Positions 27,890-38,568 of a stretch of 64,000 nucleotides of DNA are shown here, piece after piece. This DNA comes from Candidatus Accumulibacter similis. Lineage in GTDB: Bacteria; Pseudomonadota; Gammaproteobacteria; Burkholderiales; Rhodocyclaceae. The notes under the pieces were generated by a model that did not search any database, was not told the origin of the DNA, and saw only the letters and a list, made by a program, of their open reading frames with translations. The stretch is taken from positions 2,166,415 to 2,230,414 of the forward strand of contig CP054595.1 of the NCBI GenBank assembly GCA_013347225.1. The letters run 5' to 3'. Each line of letters opens with the position of its first letter. Position 1 is the first letter of the stretch. Both the position numbers and the translations under genes were made by a program.

Positions 27890-28657
27890 ATGGCTGAATC
27901 GTCGCGCCGGCGGCTCCTGCTGGCGCTGCTGGCTTCGCTCCTGGCGCACGCAGGCCTGCTGACGCCGGCCCATCATCTACCGCAGCGGCCGCTCGTGACG
28001 GCAGCCGGTCCGGTCGTCGCCAAGCTCGTTGACCGGCCGTCTGTGTCTACCGAAGTTGCTGCAGAAATTGGGGCCGGGCCGGATTTTCCGGCATCCGGCC
28101 CGGGAGCGCGCGAGCCGTCCATGGCAGCCACGCCTGCAGCGCCGCGCACGCCGGCAACCCGAGCAGTGCGCGCGCAGTCAGCCTCGTCGTCGCGCGATCC
28201 TCGGCTGGCACAGCCTGGGCCGGCACGATCGGTGCCTGCCGGCGCCTTGCCGGCAGGCAGTGCGACGACGACCGTGGAGGGCGGATCGGCGGCGCGCGAA
28301 GTGGTCGCGGCAGACTCCGGTTCGCGGGCGGCGACTCCGGACCCGGCGATCAGTGCCGATGATCTGCGGCAGTATCGGGTCAATCTGGCGATTGCCTCGC
28401 GCCGCTTCAAGCGCTACCCTGCGCTGGCGCGCGAGCGCGGCTGGGAGGGGCGTGTCGAGGTGGCGGTCAGTGTCAGCGCTTGGCAGTCACGTCCACAATT
28501 GTCGCTAGTTCGTTCGAGCGGGCACGCCGCTCTCGATCAGCAGGCGGTGGCGATGCTCGAGCAGGCTTCTGCGGACACGGCTCTGCCTGCGGGGCTCAAG
28601 GGGCGCGACTTCCGCATCCTGTTGCCGATCGAGTTCACGCTGGACGATACCCGCTAG
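27890..28657 (+). CDS. TonB-family protein
   Basis: A 255-residue protein with an N-terminal helix (LLLALLASLLAHAGLL, containing SLLAH), a Pro/Ala/Ser-rich linker and a C-terminal TonB-like domain: FKRYPALARERGWEGRVEVAVSV, SSGHAALDQQAVAML, then FRILLPIEF. It resembles the short TonB proteins of Rhodocyclales that drive outer-membrane receptors. No ExbB/ExbD partner lies nearby. It ends in a 4-base convergent overlap with the NUDIX gene. Confidence 0.8.
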   Translation: MAESSRRRLLLALLASLLAHAGLLTPAHHLPQRPLVTAAGPVVAKLVDRPSVSTEVAAEIGAGPDFPASGPGAREPSMAATPAAPRTPATRAVRAQSASSSRDPRLAQPGPARSVPAGALPAGSATTTVEGGSAAREVVAADSGSRAATPDPAISADDLRQYRVNLAIASRRFKRYPALARERGWEGRVEVAVSVSAWQSRPQLSLVRSSGHAALDQQAVAMLEQASADTALPAGLKGRDFRILLPIEFTLDDTR

Positions 28658-29199
28658 GCTTGCTTGCCGCGGCGTTCGATGCAGTCCTCGTGCAGCCCGA
28701 ATCGGCCCCTGCGCCGATCCGCAAAGTACGCCTGCAGGCACAGGGCGACAGTCTGGAAGGCAAGCGATTGCCAAGGCACGCAGTCCTCGGCAAACAGTTG
28801 CGTCTCGAGTGTCTCGAGGCCGGCGGCGAAGCCGATGTCGAGCAGGCGGGCGCGATAGAAGAGGTGCACCTGGTTGATGTGCGGCACATTGACGAGCGAG
28901 AAAAGTTGCTCGATCTCGACCCGTGCACAGGCTTCCTCAAGCGTTTCCCGGATCGCCGCCTGCGCCGTTGACTCGCCGTTCTCCATGAACCCGGCTGGCA
29001 GGGTCCACAGTCCGTAACGTGGCTCGATCGAGCGCCGGCAGAGCAGGATCCGGTCGTGCCACTCGGCGATGCAGCCGACCACCAGTTTCGGATTCTGGTA
29101 ATGAATCGTTCCGCATTGCGGGCAGACGTGCCGCGGCAGGCTGTCACCCGCCGGGATCGCCAATTCGACCGTTGCGCCACATGCGCTGCAAAATTTCAT
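28654..29199 (-). CDS. NUDIX hydrolase with N-terminal zinc ribbon
   Basis: A 181-residue hydrolase. Zinc-ribbon cysteines are C4, C7, C26 and C29 (CSAC...CPQC), as in NudC-like and ADP-ribose pyrophosphatase relatives. The NUDIX box starts at G70 (GFMENGESTAQ then AAIRETLEEA). It hydrolyses a nucleoside diphosphate linked to another moiety; the substrate cannot be told. Start at 29199 (MKFCSACG) places the first zinc cysteine pair at the N-terminus. Confidence 0.9.
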   Translation of the reverse strand: MKFCSACGATVELAIPAGDSLPRHVCPQCGTIHYQNPKLVVGCIAEWHDRILLCRRSIEPRYGLWTLPAGFMENGESTAQAAIRETLEEACARVEIEQLFSLVNVPHINQVHLFYRARLLDIGFAAGLETLETQLFAEDCVPWQSLAFQTVALCLQAYFADRRRGRFGLHEDCIERRGKQA

Positions 29200-29338
29200 T
29201 CCCCTGCTTGCCTCGGGAGCTGACTGCGGACGCGGCAAGTGTAAACCATTTGTCCGTCAGGGGGCGGGGCAGGGTCTTCTGCCGCTGCGGCCTGGAGACA
29301 GCCCGAACGCGGCCGGAACGCCGCGGTCCTGCCCGAAC

Positions 29339-29365
29339 TTAAGGACGATTGGCCGATGCCGATGC
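29339..29365 (+). promoter_or_regulatory. Possible sigma-28 (FliA) promoter of motAB
   Basis: TTAA, 15 bases, then GCCGATGC resembles the flagellar sigma-28 consensus TAAA-N15-GCCGATAA, about 70 bases before motA. motAB are class III flagellar genes, usually sigma-28 dependent. The match is partial. Confidence 0.4.
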
Positions 29366-29445
29366 GGCTCAATGTGGCTACAATGCGCGATCATGGTCGG
29401 GTTCGAGCAGCCAGGCCGTATGGGCGCGCCATGAAAGGGGGGCGG

Positions 29446-30303
29446 ATGTTTCTGATTGTTGGCTATGTCATCATTCTGGCTTCGGCGCTGGGAACCTATG
29501 CGGTTCACGGTAGCCTGGCCGCATTGTGGGTTCCACTCGAGTATGTGGCGATCGTCGGCCTGACGATTGGCGGCTTCGTTGCATCCAACGACATCAAGAT
29601 CATCAAGGCGACGATCGGTGCGCTACCGAGCCTGTTCAAGGGCTCGCGCTATTCCCGCGTGCTCTACATTGACCTGCTGGCGATGCTCTTCGAGGTGCTG
29701 GCGAAGGTCCGCAAGGAGGGGCTGATGTCGATCGAGAGCGATGTCGAGAATCCGGAGGCAAGCCCGATCTTCAGCAAGTACCCGGCGCTGGCCGGCGACC
29801 ACCATGTGATCGAATTCATTACGGATTATCTGCGGATGATGGTCGGCGGCAACCTCAACGCAATCGAGATCGAGAGCCTGATGGACATCGAGATCGAAAC
29901 GCACCACCACGAGGTCGAGACCCCTGGTCACGTGATGTCGAAGGTGGGCGATGCGGTGCCCGCCTTCGGTATCGTCGTCGCCGTGATGGGGGTGGTCAAC
30001 GTCATGGGGTCGGTGGGCGAGCCGCCAGCCGTCCTCGGGAAGATGATCGGCGGTGCGCTGGTCGGAACCTTCCTCGGCATCCTCATCGCCTACGGCTTCG
30101 TTTCGCCGGTCGCCAGCCTGCTCGAGCAGAAGGCGCGCGAGGGCTCGAAGATCTACCAGGTGATCAAGGTCGTCCTGCTGGCGTCGATGTCGGGTTATGC
30201 GCCGCAGGTGGCCGTCGAGTTCGGACGCAAGGCCCTGGCCGCCGATGTCCGCCCGAGTTTCCGCGAGCTGGAAGAGGAACTCAAGAACCGCAAGGGCAAG
30301 TAA
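29446..30303 (+). CDS. motA: Flagellar motor stator protein MotA
   Basis: A 285-residue membrane protein forming the proton channel of the stator with MotB. Four hydrophobic segments, including MFLIVGYVIILASALG at the start and DAVPAFGIVVAVMGVVNVMGSV. The cytoplasmic loop is rich in charge, and the conserved PxxG-type segment PPAVLGKMIGGALVGTFLG follows. The ATG at 29446 has GGGGGGCGG just upstream; the frame reads further back without a good site. Confidence 0.95.
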   Translation: MFLIVGYVIILASALGTYAVHGSLAALWVPLEYVAIVGLTIGGFVASNDIKIIKATIGALPSLFKGSRYSRVLYIDLLAMLFEVLAKVRKEGLMSIESDVENPEASPIFSKYPALAGDHHVIEFITDYLRMMVGGNLNAIEIESLMDIEIETHHHEVETPGHVMSKVGDAVPAFGIVVAVMGVVNVMGSVGEPPAVLGKMIGGALVGTFLGILIAYGFVSPVASLLEQKAREGSKIYQVIKVVLLASMSGYAPQVAVEFGRKALAADVRPSFRELEEELKNRKGK

Positions 30304-30335
30304 GCCCTGCTCTGGCGACCGATTGGGGAGAATGA

Positions 30336-31292
30336 ATGAGCGATGATCTGCGCCCGATAGTCGTCAAGCGCATCAGGAAGGTTGCCGGCGGCCACCATGG
30401 CGGTGCCTGGAAGATTGCCTATGCCGACTTCGTGACGGCGATGATGGCCTTTTTCCTCCTGATGTGGCTGCTGGGATCGACCGCCAGCGGCGATCTCAAG
30501 GGCATTGCCGACTACTTCCAGAACCCGCTCAAGATCGCGTCGCAGGGCGGGTCGGGAACGGGCGACAGTTCGAGCGTGCTCAAGGGTGGCGGCAAGGATC
30601 TGACGCGCACGGCGGGCCAGGTCAAGGGTGGTGACATCGACGCCAAGAATAGGACCGTCAACCTGAAGGAAACCAACGCCGAGCAGGTGCGCAGGGAATT
30701 CGAGGAGCGCGAGAAACTGATGCTCGGCGAACTGAAGCAGAACATCGAGAAACTGATCGAAAGCAACCCCGCGCTCCGGCAGTTCAAGAACCAGCTGTTG
30801 GTGGACGTGACCAGCGAGGGGCTGCGCATTCAGATCGTCGACGAGCAGAACCGGCCGATGTTCGATACCAGCAGCGCCGAGCTGAAGCCCCATACACGGG
30901 TGATCCTGCGCGAGATCGGCAAGGCGCTGAACGCAGTGCCCAACAAGCTGAGCCTTTCCGGCCATACCGACGCGGCGCAGTTTGGCGGTGGCGACAAGGG
31001 GTTCTCGAACTGGGAGCTGTCCGCGAACCGGGCGAACGCGTCGCGGCGCGAACTGATCGCCGGCGGCATGGACGAGCACAAGGTCCTGCGGGTCGTCGGT
31101 CTGGCGTCGACGGTCCTCTTCGATCGCAACGACCCGCTGAGTTCGATCAATCGCCGCATCAGCATCGTCGTGCTGAACCGGAAGGCGGAAGAGGCGTTGC
31201 TGCAGGAAGACGGCAAGGTGGACGCGGTTGAAGTCGGGGCACAGGGACTGGATCCGGCTGCCGTCGCCGCGCCGGCGGCTCCGGGGAAATGA
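30336..31292 (+). CDS. motB: Flagellar motor stator protein MotB
   Basis: A 318-residue protein. The helix IAYADFVTAMMAFFLLMWLLG contains the proton-carrying Asp31. A plug/linker region follows, then an OmpA-like peptidoglycan-binding domain with LSGHTDAAQFGG and NWELSANRANASRREL. A C-terminal Ala/Pro tail (AVAAPAAPGK) ends it. It is 32 bases after motA with GGGGAG ahead of the ATG. No other flagellar gene is in the window. Confidence 0.95.
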   Translation: MSDDLRPIVVKRIRKVAGGHHGGAWKIAYADFVTAMMAFFLLMWLLGSTASGDLKGIADYFQNPLKIASQGGSGTGDSSSVLKGGGKDLTRTAGQVKGGDIDAKNRTVNLKETNAEQVRREFEEREKLMLGELKQNIEKLIESNPALRQFKNQLLVDVTSEGLRIQIVDEQNRPMFDTSSAELKPHTRVILREIGKALNAVPNKLSLSGHTDAAQFGGGDKGFSNWELSANRANASRRELIAGGMDEHKVLRVVGLASTVLFDRNDPLSSINRRISIVVLNRKAEEALLQEDGKVDAVEVGAQGLDPAAVAAPAAPGK

Positions 31293-31413
31293 GCCTCGCG
31301 CAGAAGCCTACCCGCCAGCTGCGGCGCATGACCTCGCGAGGGCGATCGCTGAGTGACTGCCGAGACGACTCGCCGAGGCAGCAAAGGCCTCGCGCTCTCG
31401 CCGTACCGGAGCC

Positions 31414-32022
31414 TCAGCCCTGCGGGACGGTTTCGATGAACGCCGGGCGCAGCATGAGCTTCTCATACAGGCGAGCGAGATTGGGGTGCTTGCCACGCCA
31501 GTCGATCTCCGGAAAGCGGAAAACGAGGTAGCCGAGCGCACAGCCACTGGCGACGTCGGCGAGCGAGAAGTGCGTGCCCATGCACCAGCTACTGTCGCCA
31601 AGCTCGCTCGACATGTAGCCGAGACTGCTGATGATCTTGGCCTGCTGGCGAGCGATCCAGTCCGGGCTCTGCTGGGCTGCCTGGCGCTTCCTCTCGAGAA
31701 AGATCAGAGCCGCGGCGTCACAGATCCCGTCGGCGAGCGCCTCCCAGCGCTTCACCTCGGAACGTTCGCGGTTTGGCGCGGGCATCAGCTTGTTGTTGGG
31801 CGCGGAGTTGTCGAGGTACTCGACGATGACTCGCGAATCAAACAGCGCGGTGTTGTCGTCGAGGACCAGCACCGGGATTTTGCCCAGCGGATTGACGTTG
31901 GTCACCTCGTTTTCCGGCGCCCATGGCGAGTCGATCTCGAAGTCGTAATCGATCTTCTTCTCGGCCAGGACGACCCGCGTCTTGCGGACGTACGGACTGG
32001 TTAGTGATCCGATGAGCTTCAT
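31414..32022 (-). CDS. Glutathione S-transferase family protein
   Basis: A 202-residue protein with a thioredoxin-like N-terminal domain (MKLIGSLTSPYVRKTRVVLAE, then NPLGKIPVLVLDD and the glutathione-contact FDSRVIVEYLD) and a helical C-terminal domain (FSLADVASGCALGYLVFRFPEIDW). The SP pair in place of a catalytic Cys or Tyr resembles YibF/beta-class-like transferases. The substrate is unknown. It is divergent from purB. Confidence 0.88.
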   Translation of the reverse strand: MKLIGSLTSPYVRKTRVVLAEKKIDYDFEIDSPWAPENEVTNVNPLGKIPVLVLDDNTALFDSRVIVEYLDNSAPNNKLMPAPNRERSEVKRWEALADGICDAAALIFLERKRQAAQQSPDWIARQQAKIISSLGYMSSELGDSSWCMGTHFSLADVASGCALGYLVFRFPEIDWRGKHPNLARLYEKLMLRPAFIETVPQG

Positions 32023-32059
32023 CTGATTCCCGATGGTAGAAAACTGCGCGCGATTATAG

Positions 32060-33513
<1,454 letters not shown>

Positions 33514-33514
<1 letters not shown>

Positions 33515-33843
33515 TGGGTGCCGATCAGCGTTTGCCGGCGACGGCGGACCCGAGTGGCGAACCGGCACCGGCGATGATCGCCTGCCCGAGTTGCTCGCAG
33601 CTGGTGCCCGTTGGCTCGCCGTATTGCCCGTACTGCTGCGGTGCGGACGGCCGGCGTGGCGCGCTGATGCGCGGCGCCATGCTGGGCTGGCTGTTCGGTT
33701 TCCTGACCGGCGGGCTGGCGAGCGCCGCCTGGTCGTCGTACGTCGGCCCCGAGCAGACGACCTGGACACCGGTGCTGATGACGACCTTCGGCTGTGCCGC
33801 AGCGGGGGTCATCATCGGCATGATCGTCAACTGGCGACGGTAA
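33514..33843 (+). CDS. Small zinc-ribbon membrane protein, function unknown
   Basis: A 109-residue protein with a CxxC...CxxC zinc ribbon (CPSCSQLV, then YCPYCCG) followed by two predicted helices (AMLGWLFGFLTGGLASAAW and MTTFGCAAAGVIIGMIVN) and WRR at the end. No family is recognised beyond zinc-ribbon membrane protein. It is coupled to purB (TGATG) and precedes a small DUF2322-like gene by 3 bases. Confidence 0.7.
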
Positions 33844-33846
33844 ACC

Positions 33847-34167
33847 GTGCCCACCTTTGCCGAGAATCTGCGCAAGTTGCCGGGGATATCGCATCTGCAG
33901 GCGATCCGCCTGCTGGATGCGGCGGGCGAGTTGGCCGCGAGCATCGAGAACCGGGCGGGAAGTCAGGGTGCGCTGGCGGTCTACAATCACCTGGCGCAGA
34001 CCTATGGCGCGATCACTCCCGAGGCGGCGGCCAAGGGCCTGGAACTCTTTGCCGAACACGTCGATGAGGCGCGGGCCAATCCCGGCAGGCATCCCAACAT
34101 CGATCGTCTGCTTCTGCTCGTCAGCGAGCAGCGGACCCTGCGTACGAAGCACGTCTTCGCGCTCTGA
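33847..34167 (+). CDS. DUF2322-like small protein
   Basis: A 106-residue soluble protein with a GTG start. It opens MPTFAENLRKLPGISHLQAIRLLDAAG and has GLELFAEHVDEARANPGRHPNIDRLL, which resembles the DUF2322 family of betaproteobacteria as I remember it. No enzymatic motif is seen. It ends the purB operon. Confidence 0.6.
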   Translation: MPTFAENLRKLPGISHLQAIRLLDAAGELAASIENRAGSQGALAVYNHLAQTYGAITPEAAAKGLELFAEHVDEARANPGRHPNIDRLLLLVSEQRTLRTKHVFAL

Positions 34168-34409
34168 ATCATCTCGGCGGGCCGTTCGGGCTGTCCACGT
34201 GACTGCGGTTACAGACCCGATGCCGCGCAATGTGGCACAATCCCCCGCGGCTGGCGACGTCCGCCTGCCGCGGCCGACCGCCGGGGATGTTTCGCTGTGG
34301 CGAGGGTCTCGCCCAGCGGCAGCGTGGCGATCGACCGGGCCAGTACATGGGAGCAACGCTTTCCGGGGCTTCCCGTAAGCTTTCTTATCAACCATAGCGG
34401 AGAGAAGGA

Positions 34410-34865
34410 ATGAAGAAAGTTGTCGTAGCGCTCTTGCTGACCACCTGTGCCGGGGCTGTCTTCGCGCAGCAGGCACTGAAACCGGAAGAGATGATCAAGT
34501 ACCGAAAGGCCGGTTACAGCTTCATGGCGTGGAACATGGGCAAGATCAAGGCCAATCTCGAGGGCACCTACAACAAGGAGCAGGTGGTTGCTGCCGCCAA
34601 TGTGGTGGCCGCGACGGCCAATTCCGGCATGGGGGCACTGTTTGGAGCGGGTACCGACAAGGACGCCGGCAGCGAGAAGACGCGCGTCAAGCCGGAGTTC
34701 TTCAAGGAACAGGACAAGGTCAAGGAACTGGCGATGGCGTACATCAAGGAAGCCAACGAGTTGCAGAAGGTGGCTGCCACGGGCGACGCGGCGGCGGTGA
34801 AGGTGCAGTTCGGCAAGACCGGCGAGAGCTGCAAGGCCTGCCACGACAAGTACCGCAAGGATTGA
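34410..34865 (+). CDS. Cytochrome c' (class II c-type cytochrome)
   Basis: A 151-residue periplasmic protein. A signal peptide (MKKVVVALLLTTCAGAVFA) is followed by a four-helix body beginning KPEEMIKYRKAGYSFMAWNMGKI, and the heme site CKACH is near the C-terminus (141-145), the class II layout. Cytochromes c' bind NO and other gases. It is convergent with a cytochrome b561 gene, with which it may pair. Confidence 0.93.
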   Translation: MKKVVVALLLTTCAGAVFAQQALKPEEMIKYRKAGYSFMAWNMGKIKANLEGTYNKEQVVAAANVVAATANSGMGALFGAGTDKDAGSEKTRVKPEFFKEQDKVKELAMAYIKEANELQKVAATGDAAAVKVQFGKTGESCKACHDKYRKD

Positions 34866-34936
34866 TTGCTGTCCGCGCGTCGCCGTCGGTCGCCCAGTCG
34901 CGGCCGGCAGCGCGCGTTCCGTCTGCCGCCCGCCGC

Positions 34937-35629
34937 CTACCAGGCGGGGGCAGAGACTGGTGCTGCGGCTGGCGGCGGCAGCCACGCGCCGCTGCCGGCG
35001 TAGACGGCGGCGACGGCAAACGCCAGCGCGACGATGAACGCCAGCGGACCGCCACCCGTTGCCGGCGGCCCTTGGTCGTCGGCGACCTCCTTCCAGCCGG
35101 TCAGCATCGCTCCGACCAGGTTCTCCTTCTTGACGTGCGCATAGAAGGCGATCGCCGCCAGGTGCAGCATCACCAGCAGCAGCAGCAGGTTGACCGACAG
35201 CTTGTGCCAGCCGGTGAGGCGCTCGCTGAGTCCGCTGCTGACCAGGGCATACAGCGGGCCGCGGAAGGCGATGTCGTCATTGGCGAAGAGACCGCTGCCG
35301 ACCTGGAAGGCAAGGAGCCCGAGCAGGCCGTAAACGGAGAGCGCGCCGAGCGGATTGTGTCCGAGTCCGCGCCACTGGCCGCGCAGGTAGGTGACGACCG
35401 CGGCGGGTGTCGGCAGGAAGGTGAGAAAACGGGCGTAGGTCGAGCCGATCACTCCCCACAGCAGGCGAAAGCTCAACAGCCCGAGGATGGCGAGACCGAA
35501 GCGGCCGTGCCAGACCATCGCGTTGCCGCCGATCTTGCCGCTGACGAAGGAGGCAACTACGAGCAGCACCAGAGCCCAGTGGAAGACCCGGGTGGGCAGA
35601 TCCCAGAGGCGGATGCGCTGCGTGCTCAT
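34937..35629 (-). CDS. Cytochrome b561 family membrane protein
   Basis: A 230-residue membrane protein with about four helices. The start is the ATG at 35629 (MSTQRIRLWDLPTRVFHW), with GAGGAC upstream; longer readings run back through secF. Heme b histidines: RVFHWALV (His17), MVWHGRFG, GWHKLSVN and VMLHLAAIA, as in Ni/Fe-hydrogenase-type and diheme b561 proteins. It follows secF by 44 bases. It probably passes electrons between quinol and a periplasmic cytochrome, possibly the convergent cytochrome c'; that is inference. Confidence 0.9.
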   Translation of the reverse strand: MSTQRIRLWDLPTRVFHWALVLLVVASFVSGKIGGNAMVWHGRFGLAILGLLSFRLLWGVIGSTYARFLTFLPTPAAVVTYLRGQWRGLGHNPLGALSVYGLLGLLAFQVGSGLFANDDIAFRGPLYALVSSGLSERLTGWHKLSVNLLLLLVMLHLAAIAFYAHVKKENLVGAMLTGWKEVADDQGPPATGGGPLAFIVALAFAVAAVYAGSGAWLPPPAAAPVSAPAW

Positions 35630-35673
35630 GTCTAGTCCTCGTGCCGTACCAGAAGCGGTTCCGGATATGCCTG

Positions 35674-36618
35674 TCAGACGACTGCACCTTCCTCGTTGGC
35701 GCCTTCGATCTGCCGTTTTGGCGTGACGAACTGTTCGCGCGACACCCCAAGCCACATCACCAGCGGGCTGGCGACGAGGACGGACGAGTAGATGCCGAAG
35801 CAGATGCCGATGGTCAGGGCCAGCGAGAAATAGTAGAGCGTCTCGCCACCGAAGATGAGCATCGACAGGACCATCATCTGCGTCGAACCATGCGTGATGA
35901 TGGTGCGCGAAATCGTGCTGGTGATCGCGTGATCGAGCACCTGCGGGGTCGTCAGGCCGCGCGTCTTCTTGAAGGTCTCGCGCACGCGGTCGAAGACGAC
36001 CACCGACTCGTTGACCGAATAGCCGAGGACGGCCAGCACGGCGGCCAGGACGGAGAGGGAGAACTCCCACTGGAAGAAAGCGAAAAAGCCAAGGATGATG
36101 ATCACATCGTGCAGGTTGGCGATGATCGCCGAGACCGAGAAACGCCACTCGAAGCGGAAGGCGAGATAGAGCACGATGCCGACGATCACCAGCAGCAGCG
36201 CCAGCGCACCGTTTTCCGCCAGTTCCCTGCCCACCTGCGGGCCAACGAACTCGACCCGCCGCAGGCTGGCACCAGGGGCGTCGGCAGTCAGGGCCTGCAT
36301 CACCGATTCGCCGATCCGGGCGGTGTTCTGCTCCGCCTTGAGTGGCAGGCGGATCAGGACATCGCGGCTGGAGCCGAAGTTCTGTACCGAGAAGTCGCTG
36401 TAGCCGGCCTTGCCGAGCCCCTCGCGAACCTTCTCGAGATCCGCCGCCTGCGCGTAGTTGATCTCGATCAGCGTGCCGCCGGTGAACTCGACCGACAGGT
36501 GCAGTCCGCGACTGAAAAGGAAGAAGACCGCCAGCAGAAACGTCAGCAGCGAGATGACGTTGAACGCGACCGCATGGCGCATGAACGGGATGTCTCTTCT
36601 GATGCGGAAGAATTCCAT
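35674..36618 (-). CDS. secF: Protein translocase subunit SecF
   Basis: A 314-residue, six-helix subunit of the SecDF accessory complex of the Sec translocon, which uses the proton gradient to pull proteins outward. SVEFTGGTLIEI, VEFVGPQVG, SVNESVVVFDRVRE and STISRTIITHGST are conserved. It is 12 bases after secD. Confidence 0.96.
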   Translation of the reverse strand: MEFFRIRRDIPFMRHAVAFNVISLLTFLLAVFFLFSRGLHLSVEFTGGTLIEINYAQAADLEKVREGLGKAGYSDFSVQNFGSSRDVLIRLPLKAEQNTARIGESVMQALTADAPGASLRRVEFVGPQVGRELAENGALALLLVIVGIVLYLAFRFEWRFSVSAIIANLHDVIIILGFFAFFQWEFSLSVLAAVLAVLGYSVNESVVVFDRVRETFKKTRGLTTPQVLDHAITSTISRTIITHGSTQMMVLSMLIFGGETLYYFSLALTIGICFGIYSSVLVASPLVMWLGVSREQFVTPKRQIEGANEEGAVV

Positions 36619-36630
36619 CTTTCCGTTTCC

Positions 36631-38508
36631 TTATCTGGCTGTCGCGGCGCCGGTATCGGTCGGCTTCCAGACCTGGCCGATGGCCAGCGACTCGAGCTTG
36701 CGGCGGCGGCCGTAAATCAGGTTGATCATCGCGCGCGAGACGACAACGGCGGAAAACAGCGAGGTCAGGATGCCGAGACAGTGCACGACGGCGAAGCCGC
36801 GAACCGGTCCGGAACCGAAGATCAGCAGAGCGACGCCGGCGATCAGGGTAGTGATGTTGGAGTCGAGGATGGTGCCGAACGCCCGCTCGTAACCGGAGTG
36901 AATCGCCGCCTGGGGTGTCGAGCCATTGCGCAGTTCCTCGCGGATGCGCTCGTTGATCAGGACGTTGGCGTCGATCGCCATGCCCAGCGTCAGCGCGATG
37001 GCGGCGATTCCCGGCAGCGTCAGGGTGGCCTGCAGCAGCGAGAGGAGGGCGACGAGAAAGAGCAGGTTGGCCGCCAACGCGAGGACCGACACCAGTCCGA
37101 AGAGCATGTAGTAGGAGATCATGAAGACGGCGATCGCGGCGAAGCCCCACATCGTCGAATGGAAGCCCTTGCTGATGTTTTCGGCGCCGAGGCTGGGGCC
37201 GATGGTCCGTTCCTCGATGATCTCCATCGGTGCAGCGAGTGATCCTGCGCGCAGCAGCAGGGCCGTGTCGTTGGCCTCGACGGTGCTCATGCGGCCAGAA
37301 ATCTGGACACGTCCGCCGGCGATCTCGGCCCGGATCACCGGTGCCGTGATCACTTCCCCTTTGCCCTTCTCGATGAGCACGATCGCCATGCGCTTGCCGA
37401 CGTTGTCGCGCGTGACGTCCTTGAAGATGCGCGCGCCGGCGGAGTCGAGCGTCAGGTGCACCGCCGGCTCGGTCGTCTGATTGTCGAATCCGGGCTGTGC
37501 GTCGGTCAGCCGGTCACCGGTCAGCACGACCTGCTTCTTCACCAGCAGCGGCATGCCGCCACGTTCGACGTAGAGCTCGGTGCCGAAGGGCACCTGCCCG
37601 GCGAGGGCGGCGTCGATCGCGCCCGGCGTCTCCTCGACCATGCGGATTTCCAGCGTCGCCGTGCGGCCGAGAATGTCCTTCGCCTTGGCCGTGTCCTGGA
37701 CTCCCGGCAACTGGACGACGATCCGGTCGGCCCCCTGCTGCGCGATCACCGGTTCGGCGACGCCGAGCTCGTTGATCCGGTTGTGCAGCGTCGTCATGTT
37801 CTGCTTGATCGCGAATTCCTGGATCCGCTTGATCGCTTCCGGCCTCAGCGTACCGACCAGACGCAGATCGTCGCCTTCGCCCTGGTCGGCGAGGAGCAGT
37901 TCGGACTGGTTGTCCTCGATGGCGATGCGCGCCTTGTTGCGCGTCTCGCCGTCGCGGAAGCGGATCACCATCCGCTCGCCTTCGCGACTGATGCCCGCAT
38001 GGCGGATGTTCTTGTCGCGCAGGAGGCTGCGCAGGTCACCGCCGAGGGCATCGAGGCGCTTGGTGACGGCGCCCTTCATGTCCACCTGCAGCAGGAAGTG
38101 CACGCCGCCGCGCAGGTCGAGGCCGAGATACATCGGCAGCGCGCGCAGTCGGGTCAGCCACTGCGGCGAACTCGACAGCAGGTTGAGTGCGACGACGTAC
38201 TGCGGGTCAGACGGGTCCGGGTTGAACTGCCTTTCCAGTACGTCCTTCGCCTGCAGTTGCTGGTCGGTCGTTGCCAGCCGCACCTTGACGCCGTTGCTGT
38301 CGAGGAAGATGCCGCTGTCGGCGATGGCGGCGGCTTGCAAGGCGCTGGCGACACGCTCACGGGCCCGGTCGTCGATCTTGATCGTCGCCTTGGCGCTGGA
38401 AACCTGCACGGCCGGCGATTCGCCGAAAAAGTTCGGCAGTGTGTAGATCAGGCCGAAGAGCAGTGCGAGGCCGACGATGACGTACTTCCAGAGCGGATAA
38501 CGATTCAT
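36631..38508 (-). CDS. secD: Protein translocase subunit SecD
   Basis: A 625-residue membrane protein. MNRYPLWKY at the start, LGLDLRGGVHFLLQVD, a large periplasmic domain, and the helical part with GMAIDANVLINERIREEL, holding the proton-path Asp. Operon yajC-secD-secF as in most proteobacteria. Confidence 0.97.
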   Translation of the reverse strand: MNRYPLWKYVIVGLALLFGLIYTLPNFFGESPAVQVSSAKATIKIDDRARERVASALQAAAIADSGIFLDSNGVKVRLATTDQQLQAKDVLERQFNPDPSDPQYVVALNLLSSSPQWLTRLRALPMYLGLDLRGGVHFLLQVDMKGAVTKRLDALGGDLRSLLRDKNIRHAGISREGERMVIRFRDGETRNKARIAIEDNQSELLLADQGEGDDLRLVGTLRPEAIKRIQEFAIKQNMTTLHNRINELGVAEPVIAQQGADRIVVQLPGVQDTAKAKDILGRTATLEIRMVEETPGAIDAALAGQVPFGTELYVERGGMPLLVKKQVVLTGDRLTDAQPGFDNQTTEPAVHLTLDSAGARIFKDVTRDNVGKRMAIVLIEKGKGEVITAPVIRAEIAGGRVQISGRMSTVEANDTALLLRAGSLAAPMEIIEERTIGPSLGAENISKGFHSTMWGFAAIAVFMISYYMLFGLVSVLALAANLLFLVALLSLLQATLTLPGIAAIALTLGMAIDANVLINERIREELRNGSTPQAAIHSGYERAFGTILDSNITTLIAGVALLIFGSGPVRGFAVVHCLGILTSLFSAVVVSRAMINLIYGRRRKLESLAIGQVWKPTDTGAATAR

Positions 38509-38568
38509 GAATGCTTGCCGTCAGTTGTGTGCGCCGGCTGCCCGCAGGGCAGGCAACGGGCGGGCTGG

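Noticed and set aside
34230..34250. A sigma-54-like TGGCAC before cytochrome c'
   Set aside because: No -12 GC element at the right distance.
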